Shown here: piece by piece, positions 54,053-64,000 of the stretch | How positions within the stretch are numbered: the stretch's first letter is position 1 | Layout: each line of letters opens with the position of its first letter | Assembly: GCF_001424345.1 (NCBI RefSeq) | Contig: NZ_LMPF01000025.1 | Span: 456,062 to 520,061 of the forward strand | From: Burkholderia sp. Leaf177 | GTDB taxonomy: Bacteria; Pseudomonadota; Gammaproteobacteria; Burkholderiales; Burkholderiaceae | DNA length: 64,000 nt | Reading direction: 5' to 3' | Notes under the pieces: model-generated | Told to the model about the DNA's origin: nothing | Databases searched by the model: none | What the model saw: only the letters and a program-made list of their open reading frames with translations | Position numbers and translations under genes: made by a program

Positions 54053-55327
54053 ATGTCGCACGTATCGGCGGACACGACGCATTACAGCGTGATCGTAGTG
54101 GGCGGCGGACAAGCGGGTCTGTCCGCGAGCTACTATCTCAGGCAGGCGGGTATCGACCATCTCGTGCTGGAGAAAAATACGGTCACGCATACATGGCGAT
54201 CACAACGTTGGGATGCGTTCTGCCTTGTGACGCCGAACTGGCAGTGTGCGCTGCCGGGTTATCCATACGCGGGTGACGATCCGCATGGTTTCATGAAGAA
54301 GGATGAGATCATTGCGTATCTCGACGGCTTCATCAAGACCGTCGATGCACCTGTGATCGAACATGCCGAGGTCCAGCGCGTTACGCGCAATAGCGAAGGC
54401 GGCTTTAGCGTATCGACCAGTCAGGGAGCGTTCTCGGCGGACCAGATCGTGATTGCATCGGGCGGATATCACACGCCGATCGTACCGCGCATGGCGGAGC
54501 GCCTGCCGGGTTCGATCGCGCAAATACAGTCGTCGGAATATCGGAATCCGCAGTCGTTGCCCGAAGGCGCGGTGCTCGTGGTGGGCTCGGGGCAATCGGG
54601 TGCGCAGATCGCGGAAGACCTTCATCTCGCGGGGCGAAAAGTGATCCTTGCAGTGGGCGAAGCGCCGCGTTGCGCGCGTTTCTACCGAGGTCGCGACGTA
54701 GTCGACTGGCTTGCCGACATGAAGTATTACGACATGCCCGTCGAGCAGCATCCATTGCGTGAAGGCGTGCGCGACAACACCAACCACTACGTGACCGGGC
54801 GCGACGGCGGACGCGATATCGACCTGCGAAAGTTCGCCGCCGAAGGCATGCAATTGTACGGCCGGCTTCAGGACCTGCGCGATGGCGCGCTGCATTTCGC
54901 GCCAAACCTCATCGAGAATCTGGACAGCGCCGACAAGACGTTCAATGGCATCAACGCGGGCATCGATGCGTTTATAGCAAACAACGGCATCAGCGCGCCG
55001 CCCGGATCGCGCTACGAGCCTGTATGGTCTCCTGCCGGCGAACGCACTTCGCTGAATCTGGAGGCAAGTGGCATAGGGTCCATTGTGTGGTGTATCGGTT
55101 TTACGCCCGATTTCAGCTGGCTCGATGCACCCATCTTCAACGGCCGAGGTTATCCCGCGCACACGCGCGGCGTAACGCCCGTGGATGGCATCTATTTCGT
55201 CGGCTTGCCCTGGCTGCATACCTGGGGATCGGGGCGTTTTTCCGGCGTTGCGCGCGACGCCGAACACATTGTGAATAAAGTCAGCGCCTATAAAGAAGCC
55301 AAGGCACGCGACGAAATCGCGGTTTGA
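54053..55327 (+). CDS. Nit1C cluster: FAD-dependent oxidoreductase (MSMEG_0569 family)
   Basis: The 424 aa flavoprotein resembles flavin monooxygenases. An N-terminal FAD motif is VIVVGGGQAGLSASYYLRQAG (residues 13-33), and VLVVGSGQSGAQIAEDLHLAG (about 180) is an NADPH-type motif. The WRSQRWDAFCLVTPNWQCALPG segment matches MSMEG_0569. It is the last gene of the cluster, with GAGGA six bases before the ATG. It might oxidise a nitrogenous intermediate; the reaction is unknown. Confidence 0.93.
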   Translation: MSHVSADTTHYSVIVVGGGQAGLSASYYLRQAGIDHLVLEKNTVTHTWRSQRWDAFCLVTPNWQCALPGYPYAGDDPHGFMKKDEIIAYLDGFIKTVDAPVIEHAEVQRVTRNSEGGFSVSTSQGAFSADQIVIASGGYHTPIVPRMAERLPGSIAQIQSSEYRNPQSLPEGAVLVVGSGQSGAQIAEDLHLAGRKVILAVGEAPRCARFYRGRDVVDWLADMKYYDMPVEQHPLREGVRDNTNHYVTGRDGGRDIDLRKFAAEGMQLYGRLQDLRDGALHFAPNLIENLDSADKTFNGINAGIDAFIANNGISAPPGSRYEPVWSPAGERTSLNLEASGIGSIVWCIGFTPDFSWLDAPIFNGRGYPAHTRGVTPVDGIYFVGLPWLHTWGSGRFSGVARDAEHIVNKVSAYKEAKARDEIAV

Positions 55328-55335
55328 TAAAAACA

Positions 55336-55365
55336 AAGGCCCCACGTTAGGGGGGCCTTCGTTTC
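55336..55365. terminator. Bidirectional terminator between Nit1C and catalase
   Basis: AAGGCCCC pairs with GGGGCCTT across a short loop (55336-55359). T-rich sequence follows on the plus strand and TTTGTTTTT on the minus strand, so it can terminate both convergent units. Confidence 0.82.
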
Positions 55366-55394
55366 ATTCAGCTTTCCGAATCAAATCAGTCGGC

Positions 55395-56861
55395 TCAAGG
55401 CAATGCCGTTTCCGAAACGGGCGCCGACTTTCCAAGTGCGTGACGAACGCCCGATCCGTAAGCAGGATCGACCTTGTCGAACAACGCCAGCTGACGATCG
55501 ACGATCTGTTGCGGAACCCCGGCAATAGCCTCGCCGATGTTATTGAACAAGCGCTGCTTCTCCTCGGCATTAAACAGGTTGAACAACGCGCGCGCATGGC
55601 TGTAGTAATCATCGTCTTCACGATGGTTATAGCGCTCGATATCGCCCTCCACGGCCAGCGGCGGCTCGTTCGCCGACGGATCCTGCGGGAACACGCCAAA
55701 ACGGTTCGGCTCGTAATTCGCAGTGCCACCCAGGTTGCCGTCCGTGCGCGTTGCGCCATCGCGGTGATACGGCGCGTGCTTTGGATTAAGCGGAGCGTTC
55801 ACCGGAATCTGATGGTGATTGATGCCGAGCCGGTAGCGATGTGTATCGCCGTAAGAGAACAAACGGCCCTGCAGCAAGCGGTCGGGAGAGAAGCCGATAC
55901 CCGGAACCACATTCGCCGGCGTGAATGCGGACTGCTCCACATCTGCGAAATAATTTTCCGGATTCTTGTTCAACTCGAGCACGCCGACATCGATCAACGG
56001 GAATTCCTTTTGCGACCACGTCTTTGTGATGTCGAAGGGATTCTCGTGATGATTGCGCGCCTGGTCTTCCGTCATGACCTGAATGCAGAAACGCCACTTA
56101 GGAAAGTTGCCCTTTTCAATTTCATCGTAGAGATCGCGCTGCGCGCTCTCACGATCTTCACCAATGACCTTCTTCGCTTCGGCATTCGTGATGTTCTCGA
56201 TGCCCTGCATAGACTTGAAATGGAACTTCACATAGTGCCGCTGGTTCTGCGCGTTAATGAACGAGAATGTGTGCGAACCAAATCCGTGCATCTGCCGATA
56301 ATTCTTCGGAATGCCGCGGTCGCTCATGAGAATGGTGACCTGATGCAACGACTCGGGCGTCTGCGACCAGAAGTCCCAGATGTTCGCGGCGCTCCGCATA
56401 TTGGTGCGCGGATCGCGTTTCTGCGTATGAATGAAGTCGGGAAATTTCAGCGGATCGCGGATAAAAAACACCGGCGTATTGTTGCCGACGATATCCCAGT
56501 TGCCTTCTTCCGTGTAGAACTTGAGCGAGAAACCACGTACGTCTCGCTCGGCATCGGCCGCGCCGCGCTCGCCGGCAACCGTCGAGAAACGCAGGAACGC
56601 TTTGGTTTCCTTGCCGATGGTATCGAATACTTTCGCTTTGCTGTATTGCTTGATGTCGTGCGTGATTTTCAGCGTGCCGAACGCGCCCGATCCCTTGGCG
56701 TGAACGCGCCGCTCAGGAATCACTTCGCGGTCGAAGTGGGCCAGCTTCTCGATCAGCCAGAAGTCCTGCAGCGTAATGGGTCCACGCGGCCCCACGGTTT
56801 GCGAGTTCTGGTTGTCGCCAACGGGTGCGCCGGACGCCGTCGTCAAGGTATTGTTCGCCAT
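55395..56861 (-). CDS. Catalase (monofunctional haem type)
   Basis: The 488 aa small-subunit catalase converts H2O2 to O2 and water. Catalytic His54 ([13 protein letters not shown]), the Asn region ([15 protein letters not shown]) and the proximal haem Tyr motif ([14 protein letters not shown]) are all present. There is no signal peptide, so it is cytoplasmic. AGAAGGAG before the ATG is a strong ribosome site. It is monocistronic and faces the Nit1C operon; a protective role during metabolism of cyanide, an inhibitor of haem enzymes, is speculative. Confidence 0.96.
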   Translation of the reverse strand: MANNTLTTASGAPVGDNQNSQTVGPRGPITLQDFWLIEKLAHFDREVIPERRVHAKGSGAFGTLKITHDIKQYSKAKVFDTIGKETKAFLRFSTVAGERGAADAERDVRGFSLKFYTEEGNWDIVGNNTPVFFIRDPLKFPDFIHTQKRDPRTNMRSAANIWDFWSQTPESLHQVTILMSDRGIPKNYRQMHGFGSHTFSFINAQNQRHYVKFHFKSMQGIENITNAEAKKVIGEDRESAQRDLYDEIEKGNFPKWRFCIQVMTEDQARNHHENPFDITKTWSQKEFPLIDVGVLELNKNPENYFADVEQSAFTPANVVPGIGFSPDRLLQGRLFSYGDTHRYRLGINHHQIPVNAPLNPKHAPYHRDGATRTDGNLGGTANYEPNRFGVFPQDPSANEPPLAVEGDIERYNHREDDDYYSHARALFNLFNAEEKQRLFNNIGEAIAGVPQQIVDRQLALFDKVDPAYGSGVRHALGKSAPVSETALP

Positions 56862-57033
56862 CAGTGCTCCTTCTGGTTTTGTGGGGACTCACAGGACGTT
56901 GCGCTTGAAGTCGTGACCGGCAACATCCTTGCAACTCGGTAAATTACCGCCTACGAGTTTAGCAACAGCGGCCGTTGCTCGCAAAGTGGCGTTCTGCCTC
57001 GGGCTTATTCAAATCAATGCTAACGCGTAAGCC

Positions 57034-57060
57034 AAAAAAAACCGGCGCACGAGGCGCCGG
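57034..57060 (-). terminator. Rho-independent terminator after the pyrimidine-catabolic operon
   Basis: On the minus strand CCGGCGC pairs with GCGCCGG across a CTCGT loop, followed by eight T. It lies 24 bp after the dihydropyrimidinase stop. Confidence 0.9.
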
Positions 57061-57083
57061 CTGTCATTAAGTTTTCGTGAACC

Positions 57084-58562
<1,479 letters not shown>

Positions 58563-58593
58563 CTAACTATCTCCTGTTGAATCTCGTGAAATG

Positions 58594-60102
58594 TCAGGCG
58601 CGAACAACTCGCGCTGTCGGGCTCTTGCCCATCTTCATCCATGCGCCATACACAATCGATGCGAGCGCAAGGCCTACGAACCACGCATACGTATAAAGCG
58701 TATTGAAAAACGCGGGCACATTCGGAAACGAAGCGGGAAATGCCGTGTGCAGGAAGCCCGGCAAGTTCGGCAACACGCCGATAACCAACGCCACCACAGC
58801 GGCCATATTCCATCCGCCCGTGTAGCTGTACTCGCCGTTTTCGTTGAAGAGTTCGCGCGTATCGAGGCGCGTGCCGCGTATCAGGAAATAGTCGACCATC
58901 AGGATTCCGGCCACGGGTCCGAGCAACGCGGAGTAGCCCACGAGCCACGTAAAAATATAACCCTGCGTGGTCGCGAGAATCTTCCACGGCATCATCACAA
59001 TGGCGATCAACGCCGTGATCATCCCGCCCACGCGATACGAAATGCGCTTGGGCCAAAGGCTCGAAAAGTCGTACGCGGGGCCGACCAGATTCGCGGCGAG
59101 GTTGCAGCTCATGGTATCGAGTGTCAGGATGATCAGCGCCACGCCCACGCCAATGCCGGTCATGCGACTGGTCAGGTCGATCGGATCCCAAATTGCCTTG
59201 CCGTAGATCACGACCGTGGCCGACGTCACCACCACCGAGATCACCGAAAGCAACGCCATGGGCGCCGGCAGACCAATCGATTGCCCGATGATCTGATCCT
59301 TCTGCGAACGCGCGAAACGTGTGAAGTCGGGAATGTTCAACGCAAGCGTGGCCCAGAAGCCGACCATGGCGGTGAGTCCCGGCCAGAACGTCGCCCAGAA
59401 CAAACCTTCCTTCTTGCCGCCCGCCACGAACTGCGAAGGTTGCGCGAGCATTGCGCCAACGCCGCCCGCTTTCGATGTCGCCCACCACACGAGCGCCAGG
59501 CACATGATGATCTTGATCGGTGCGGACCAGCTTTCAAGGAAGCGGATGGAATCGGTGCCGCGCAAGATGAAGTACAACTGGATCAGCCAGAAGAACAGGA
59601 AACACGCGAGTTGCCCGAGCGAGATATCGAGGAAAGGCAGCGGCGCGCCATGTGTCGTGTTGCCGGCGAGGATGTTGAGCAACGTATAAATCGCGCTGCC
59701 ACCGAGCCACGTCTGGATGCCATACCATCCGCACGCGACGATCGCTCGCAATAACGCGGGAAGTCTGGCGCCCTTCGTTCCAAACGATGAGCGCACGAGC
59801 ACCGCATACGGAATGCCGTGCTTCGCGCCCGCGTGCCCGACCAGCAACATGGGCACGAGCACGATCATGTTGCCGAGCAACACGGTTATCACTGCCTGCC
59901 ATGGCGACATGCCCTCTTCGGTCAGGCCGGCAGCAAGCATGTACGACGCAATGTTCATTACCATGCCGACCCAGAGCGCTGCGAAGTGATACCACTTCCA
60001 GGTGCGCTGTGCGGGAGTGGTCGGCGCCAGATCGTCGTTATATAAACTGCTGCTGGCGCCGGCCGCGAACTGCGGGTCGACGGAATGCGCTGTCTGCTTC
60101 AT
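58594..60102 (-). CDS. NCS1-family cytosine/uracil/hydantoin permease
   Basis: The 502 aa membrane protein has about 12 segments of the NCS1 type: SLYNDDLAPTTPAQRTWKWYHFAALWVGMVMNIASYMLA, GNMIVLVPMLLVGHAGAKHGIPYAVLVRSSFG and GWYGIQTWLGGSAIYT. The start MKQTAHS is used, with GAGGAG about nine bases upstream; the open frame extends upstream for 56 polar residues. It resembles hydantoin and uracil transporters (Mhp1-like). Its position between PreA and dihydropyrimidinase points to uracil or hydantoin uptake. Confidence 0.92.
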   Translation of the reverse strand: MKQTAHSVDPQFAAGASSSLYNDDLAPTTPAQRTWKWYHFAALWVGMVMNIASYMLAAGLTEEGMSPWQAVITVLLGNMIVLVPMLLVGHAGAKHGIPYAVLVRSSFGTKGARLPALLRAIVACGWYGIQTWLGGSAIYTLLNILAGNTTHGAPLPFLDISLGQLACFLFFWLIQLYFILRGTDSIRFLESWSAPIKIIMCLALVWWATSKAGGVGAMLAQPSQFVAGGKKEGLFWATFWPGLTAMVGFWATLALNIPDFTRFARSQKDQIIGQSIGLPAPMALLSVISVVVTSATVVIYGKAIWDPIDLTSRMTGIGVGVALIILTLDTMSCNLAANLVGPAYDFSSLWPKRISYRVGGMITALIAIVMMPWKILATTQGYIFTWLVGYSALLGPVAGILMVDYFLIRGTRLDTRELFNENGEYSYTGGWNMAAVVALVIGVLPNLPGFLHTAFPASFPNVPAFFNTLYTYAWFVGLALASIVYGAWMKMGKSPTARVVRA

Positions 60103-60235
60103 CGGGTTGATCTCCTCAAGATCGTTGCGGTCCGCGCCTGGGATCGGTCTATGGATCGATCCGTGAATCCGTTCAGGCGTCGGCCGTCTGGGGACGTTTT
60201 GGTGACAAGCGCTATGTGTTGGAAACCTTTGAACT

Positions 60236-61528
60236 CTATGCGGCCTTGACGCTTTCTTCAACGTCGGCAACTACGCGCGCCGGGTTGTTCGGATGCGTCG
60301 TCCAGTTCGCATAGTCGCCGGCATCCACGCGTTCCATGGTGATGCATTGCTCGACCGGGCACACGTGCATGCACAAGTTGCAGCCGACGCATTCGGAATC
60401 CATCACCTCGAAATGGCGCTTGCCGTCTTTCTCGCGCATGATCGCCTGATGCGCGGTGTCTTCGCAAGCAATGTGACAAAGTCCGCACTGAATGCACTTG
60501 TCCTGATCGATACGCGCCTTGATGTCGTACTTCAAGTTCAGGTATTTCCAGTCCGTTACGTTCTGGACCGCGCGGCCGCGAATATCCTCGAGCGTGGCGT
60601 AGCCTTTTTCGTCCATCCAGTTGGACAGGCCATCGGCGAGATCGGAGACGATCCTGAACCCGTAGTGCATCGCGGCCGTGCAGACTTGCACGTTGCCCGC
60701 GCCCAGCACCATGAATTCCGCGGCGTCGCGCCAGGTCGAAATGCCGCCGATTCCCGAGATGGGCAAGTCCGGCGTTTCCGGGTCGCGCGCAATCTCGGCG
60801 ACCATGTTCAATGCGATCGGTTTTACAGCCGGGCCGCAGTATCCACCATGTGTGCCCTTGCCGTCGACTGTCGGCATGGGCGCCATGACGTCGAGATCGA
60901 CGGCGACAATCGAATTGATGGTATTGATCAACGATACAGCGTCCGCCCCGCCCTTGTAAGCCGCACGCGCGCTCGTGCGGATATCGCTGATATTCGGTGT
61001 CAGCTTTACGATGCACGGCATCCGCGTGCCTTCCTTCACCCAGCGCGTGACCATCTCCACGTATTCGGGAACCTGCCCGACCGCCGCGCCCATGCCGCGC
61101 TCGCTCATGCCGTGCGGACAACCGAAATTCAGCTCGACGCCATCCGCGCCCGTGTCCTCGACCAGCGGCAAAATCCATTTCCAGTCGCGTTCGTTGCACG
61201 GCACCATCAATGAAACAATCAACGCACGGTCCGGCCAGTCGCGTTTCACTTCCTTGATTTCTTTCAGATTGATATCGAGCGGACGATCGGTAATCAATTC
61301 GATATTGTTCAGCCCTGCAATCCGCTGGCCGTTCCATTGCACTGCGCCATAGCGCGAACTCACGTTGACCACATGCGGATCGAGGCCGAGCGTTTTCCAG
61401 ACCACGCCGCCCCAACCCGCTTCGAACGCGCGATTGACGTTGTAGGCTTTATCGGTGGGCGGTGCAGATGCAAGCCAGAAGGGATTCGGCGACGTGATGC
61501 CAACAAACGTGCTGCGAAGATCGGCCAT
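60236..61528 (-). CDS. preA: NAD(P)-dependent dihydropyrimidine dehydrogenase, catalytic subunit
   Basis: The 430 aa protein reduces uracil and thymine with NAD(P)H as a complex with PreT. It has a dihydroorotate dehydrogenase-like barrel (WLASAPPTDKAYNVNRAFEAGWGGVVWKTL, VELNFGCPHGMSERGMGAAVGQ, SGIGGISTWRDAAEFMVLGAGNVQV) and two C-terminal [4Fe-4S] motifs (CIQCGLCHIAC and CVGCNLCMHVC). Mammalian enzymes have Cys in GLACGQ where this protein has Val (GAAVGQ); by recall E. coli PreA also lacks that Cys. Confidence 0.95.
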   Translation of the reverse strand: MADLRSTFVGITSPNPFWLASAPPTDKAYNVNRAFEAGWGGVVWKTLGLDPHVVNVSSRYGAVQWNGQRIAGLNNIELITDRPLDINLKEIKEVKRDWPDRALIVSLMVPCNERDWKWILPLVEDTGADGVELNFGCPHGMSERGMGAAVGQVPEYVEMVTRWVKEGTRMPCIVKLTPNISDIRTSARAAYKGGADAVSLINTINSIVAVDLDVMAPMPTVDGKGTHGGYCGPAVKPIALNMVAEIARDPETPDLPISGIGGISTWRDAAEFMVLGAGNVQVCTAAMHYGFRIVSDLADGLSNWMDEKGYATLEDIRGRAVQNVTDWKYLNLKYDIKARIDQDKCIQCGLCHIACEDTAHQAIMREKDGKRHFEVMDSECVGCNLCMHVCPVEQCITMERVDAGDYANWTTHPNNPARVVADVEESVKAA

Positions 61529-61558
61529 GAGATGGCTCCGTTATCCTGGGAAGTGTTG

Positions 61559-62896
61559 TTATGCAGCCTTGATGGCCGTTGCCGCGAAGGAAGCACTGAT
61601 GGCTTCGGCCGCAAGCTTGCCGTCCTGCACGGCCTGCACCGTCAGGTCGATACCGCCATGCGCCGCGCAATCGCCGCCTGCCCAGACATTTGCAAGCGAT
61701 GTCCTGCCGGTCGAATCCACCGCGATACGGCTGCCGTCGAGCGTAAGAAGCTCGGCTTCGATAGCATCCGCAACAAGGGTTTGCCCAATGGCTTTCAGCA
61801 CCATGTCGGCATCGATCACGAAGCGCTCGCCTTGCGGGTTTTCGAATTCGACACCCGTCACCTGATCGCCGGCGTTCAGCAAACGCACGGGCCTTGCATG
61901 CGTGACGATCGACACGCCGTTGTGCTGCGCGAACTCGCGCTCCGCCCAGGTCGCGCCCATGGTTTCCAGACCACGCCGATAGACCATGGTCACGGTTTGC
62001 GCGCCGAGCTTGCGGCTTTGCACGGCGGCATCTATTGCGGTATTGCCTCCGCCGATCACCACCACACGGCGTCCTACCGGCACGCTCGCGAGGTCATCGG
62101 CCTGACGCACTTGCTCGATGAAATCCACGGCGTTGTAGACGCCCTGCAACGTCTCGCCGTCCAGTTCGAGCGCACGCACGCCGGCCAGTCCGATTGCGAG
62201 AAACACGGCGTCGTGCTGTTTGCGAAGCGTGTCCAGCGTCACGTCACGACCCAGCATGACGCCGTTCTTCACCTCAATGCCGCCGATCGAATAAAGCCAT
62301 TCCACTTCGCGTTGCGCGAAGTCCTCGACCACTTTGTAAGCGGCGATTCCATATTCATTCAGACCGCCGGGCTTCGGCAACGCATCGAAAACGGTAACAC
62401 GATGCCCCGAGAGCGCCAGCTTGTGGGCACACGCCAAGCCGGCCGGACCCGCGCCCACGACAGCGATATGCCGTCCAGTATCAGCTTCACGCTTGAAGAG
62501 CGGCTCGCCCCGGTTCATCGCCCAATCGGTTGCGTGCCGTTGCAACGCGCCGATCGCAACTGGTTTGTCATCCTGATGATTGCGGACGCACGCACCTTCG
62601 CAAAGTATTTCTGTTGGACACACGCGCGCGCACATGCCTCCAAGCGGATTCGCCGACAGGATATCGACCGCCGCGCCTTTCAGATTGCCGTTGCCGATCT
62701 TGCGGATAAAGCTGGGGATATCGATTTTCGTGGGACACGCGTTGATGCACGGCGCGTCGTAGCAATAGTGGCAACGGCTCGATGCTGCCGCTGCCGCGGT
62801 TGCATCGAGGAGCGGCGCCACGTCCGAGAACTCACACGCCAGTTGCTCTTGCGACAGCCTGTTCGAAGCTATGTCGCCAAATGGCTTCATGGTCAT
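61559..62896 (-). CDS. preT: NAD(P)-dependent dihydropyrimidine dehydrogenase, FAD/iron-sulfur subunit
   Basis: The 445 aa protein resembles the N-terminal part of mammalian DPD and GltD. Two [4Fe-4S] clusters are supplied by CHYCYDAPCINACPTKID and CARVCPTEILCEGAC. FAD and NADPH motifs follow: HIAVVGAGPAGLACAHKLALSGH near residue 145 and VVVIGGGNTAIDAAVQS near residue 282. It transfers electrons to PreA. The gap to preA is 30 bp, indicating an operon. Confidence 0.95.
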   Translation of the reverse strand: MTMKPFGDIASNRLSQEQLACEFSDVAPLLDATAAAAASSRCHYCYDAPCINACPTKIDIPSFIRKIGNGNLKGAAVDILSANPLGGMCARVCPTEILCEGACVRNHQDDKPVAIGALQRHATDWAMNRGEPLFKREADTGRHIAVVGAGPAGLACAHKLALSGHRVTVFDALPKPGGLNEYGIAAYKVVEDFAQREVEWLYSIGGIEVKNGVMLGRDVTLDTLRKQHDAVFLAIGLAGVRALELDGETLQGVYNAVDFIEQVRQADDLASVPVGRRVVVIGGGNTAIDAAVQSRKLGAQTVTMVYRRGLETMGATWAEREFAQHNGVSIVTHARPVRLLNAGDQVTGVEFENPQGERFVIDADMVLKAIGQTLVADAIEAELLTLDGSRIAVDSTGRTSLANVWAGGDCAAHGGIDLTVQAVQDGKLAAEAISASFAATAIKAA

Positions 62897-62962
62897 ACGC
62901 GTCCTTCTTCGATGTGGGAATTTTTTTTAAAGCGCGGCTCTTACGCGGCTCTCACGTGGCTC

Positions 62963-64000
62963 TCAATGACCGGCACGTTCCAGCATGGCGTGAAGCAGCA
63001 CGTTGGCGCCCGCCTCGATCCATTCCTCCGATGCATCCTCGATCTCGTTGTGGCTGATGCCGTCGACGCAAGGCACGAAGACCATCGATGTCGGCGCGAC
63101 CTTCGACAAGTAACACGCGTCGTGTCCCGCACCCGACACCATGTTGCGATGCGCGTAGCCAAAGCGTTCGGCGGCGGCACGTACAGAGGCGACGCAAGCG
63201 GTATCGAACGCGATGGGCGCGTAGTAGAAGATCTGCTCGAGCTGCGTTTCCAGACCAATGCCGCTCGCAATCTTCTCCACGCCCTCGCGCAACGCGGCGT
63301 CCATCTTAGCGAGCACGGCGTCGTCCGGATGACGGAAATCGACGGTGAAAAACACGCGCCCGGGAATCACGTTGCGCGAGTTCGGATGCACTTGCATCAT
63401 GCCGACCGTCGCGCATGCGAGCGGCGCGTTGTCGAGTCCAATCCGGTTCACGAGCTCGACCACGCGTGACGCGCCGAGCAACGCATCGCGACGCCGCGGC
63501 ATTGGCGTAGGACCCGCATGCGCTTCCTGTCCTGTCAGCGTGATCTCGTACCAGCGCTGGCCCTGTGCGTCGGTGACCACGCCGATCGTCATGTCTTCCG
63601 CTTCGAGAATCGGCCCCTGTTCAATATGCAGTTCAAACGCCGCATGCAGCTTGCGCCCGCCACACGGCTCGTCACCGGCATAACCGATGCGCTTCAGTTC
63701 CTCGCCAATCGTCTTGCCATCCACGTCCTTGCGCGACAGCCCGTATTCCAGCGTGAACTCGCCTGCGAACACGCCGGACGCCACCATCGCCGGTGCAAAA
63801 CGTGAGCCTTCCTCATTCGTCCAGATCACGACTTCGACCGGATGCTCGGTTTCGATCCCGCGATCGTTCAAGGTCCGAATCACTTCGATACCACCCAGCA
63901 CGCCATAGATGCCATCGAAGCGACCGCCGGTCGGCTGCGAGTCCGCGTGCGAACCGGTCACGACCGGTGCCGCGTCGGGATTGCGTCCCGCGCGCCGCAT
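62963..64000 (-). CDS. M20-family Zn-dependent amidohydrolase (beta-ureidopropionase/carbamoylase type), truncated at window end
   Basis: The visible 345 residues are the C-terminal part of an AllC/HyuC-like Zn hydrolase (whole family about 410-420 aa). The frame is open to base 64000, so the start is outside. It shows the metal motifs SHADSQPTGGRFDGIYGVLGGI and TNEEGSRF, the lid-domain AFELHIEQGPILEAE, and the C-terminal SGAGHDACYLSKVAPTSMVFVPC and GISHNE. In this operon it should hydrolyse N-carbamoyl-beta-alanine, giving beta-alanine, ammonia and CO2; L-carbamoylase or allantoate amidohydrolase activity are alternatives. Confidence 0.92.
   Translation of the reverse strand: MRRAGRNPDAAPVVTGSHADSQPTGGRFDGIYGVLGGIEVIRTLNDRGIETEHPVEVVIWTNEEGSRFAPAMVASGVFAGEFTLEYGLSRKDVDGKTIGEELKRIGYAGDEPCGGRKLHAAFELHIEQGPILEAEDMTIGVVTDAQGQRWYEITLTGQEAHAGPTPMPRRRDALLGASRVVELVNRIGLDNAPLACATVGMMQVHPNSRNVIPGRVFFTVDFRHPDDAVLAKMDAALREGVEKIASGIGLETQLEQIFYYAPIAFDTACVASVRAAAERFGYAHRNMVSGAGHDACYLSKVAPTSMVFVPCVDGISHNEIEDASEEWIEAGANVLLHAMLERAGH

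Noticed and set aside
61337-63469. 710-codon plus-strand frame
   Set aside because: Antisense shadow of preT and neighbours.

Overview
The window looks like a chromosome segment of a Burkholderiaceae beta-proteobacterium, of the Paraburkholderia/Caballeronia type. The reasons are the high GC, the DUF4148 secreted proteins, the tandem 'double' UvrA, the HTH-extended aspartate carbamoyltransferase, the Burkholderia-style ssu operon with ssuF, and an intergenic element of a kind common in this group. No rRNA, tRNA, IS element, prophage or CRISPR array was seen. Genes are dense, many start/stop codons overlap, and most belong to clear operons.

Layout. 1-0.3 kb: 3' end of cyanate lyase. 0.3-6.2 kb: a 1946-residue tandem UvrA with a LexA box upstream. 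6.3-15.9 kb: a nine-gene minus-strand operon (allophanate hydrolase, BMP-type ABC importer, biuret hydrolase, formamidase, AtzH-like protein, GntR regulator) behind a sigma-54-like promoter. 16-19.6 kb: GFA-family protein, LysR regulator, glucose-6-phosphate dehydrogenase. 19.6-25.6 kb: TctDE-type two-component system, a repeat-bearing intergenic region, citrate-type MFS transporter, quinone oxidoreductase, orphan NitT/TauT-type binding protein. 25.7-31 kb: metNIQ, an FMN reductase, two small proteins, a second MetQ. 31.1-36.5 kb: sulfonate operon with two SsuA-like proteins, then ssuD-ssuC-ssuB-ssuF. 36.7-41.7 kb: HtrA-like protease, then a stress operon of cytochrome b561, catalase-like protein, anti-sigma and ECF sigma factor, with a further membrane regulator. 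42-46.6 kb: two DUF4148 proteins, YjbQ, HTH-PyrB, a small protein, an Asp/Glu racemase and CDP-diacylglycerol pyrophosphatase. 46.6-55.3 kb: a MocR regulator divergent from a complete eight-gene Nit1C cluster (MSMEG_0572 protein, nitrilase, radical SAM, GNAT, AIR-synthase-like, glycosyltransferase, MSMEG_0570, flavoprotein) behind a perfect sigma-54 promoter. 55.4-56.9 kb: catalase. 57-64 kb: reductive pyrimidine degradation (dihydropyrimidinase, NCS1 permease, PreA, PreT, and a truncated amidohydrolase).

How it fits together. Much of the window scavenges poor nitrogen and sulfur sources: cyanate, biuret/allophanate, formamide, pyrimidines, alkanesulfonates, methionine, and probably cyanide or nitrile compounds through Nit1C. 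Two unrelated nitrogen loci (the biuret operon and Nit1C) both carry sigma-54-type promoters, which suggests nitrogen-limitation control. The Nit1C cluster, its promoter and a repeat-rich regulatory region shared with a divergent MocR gene form the most interesting system here. The biuret/formamide operon with its own importer and an AtzH without AtzE/AtzG is the second.
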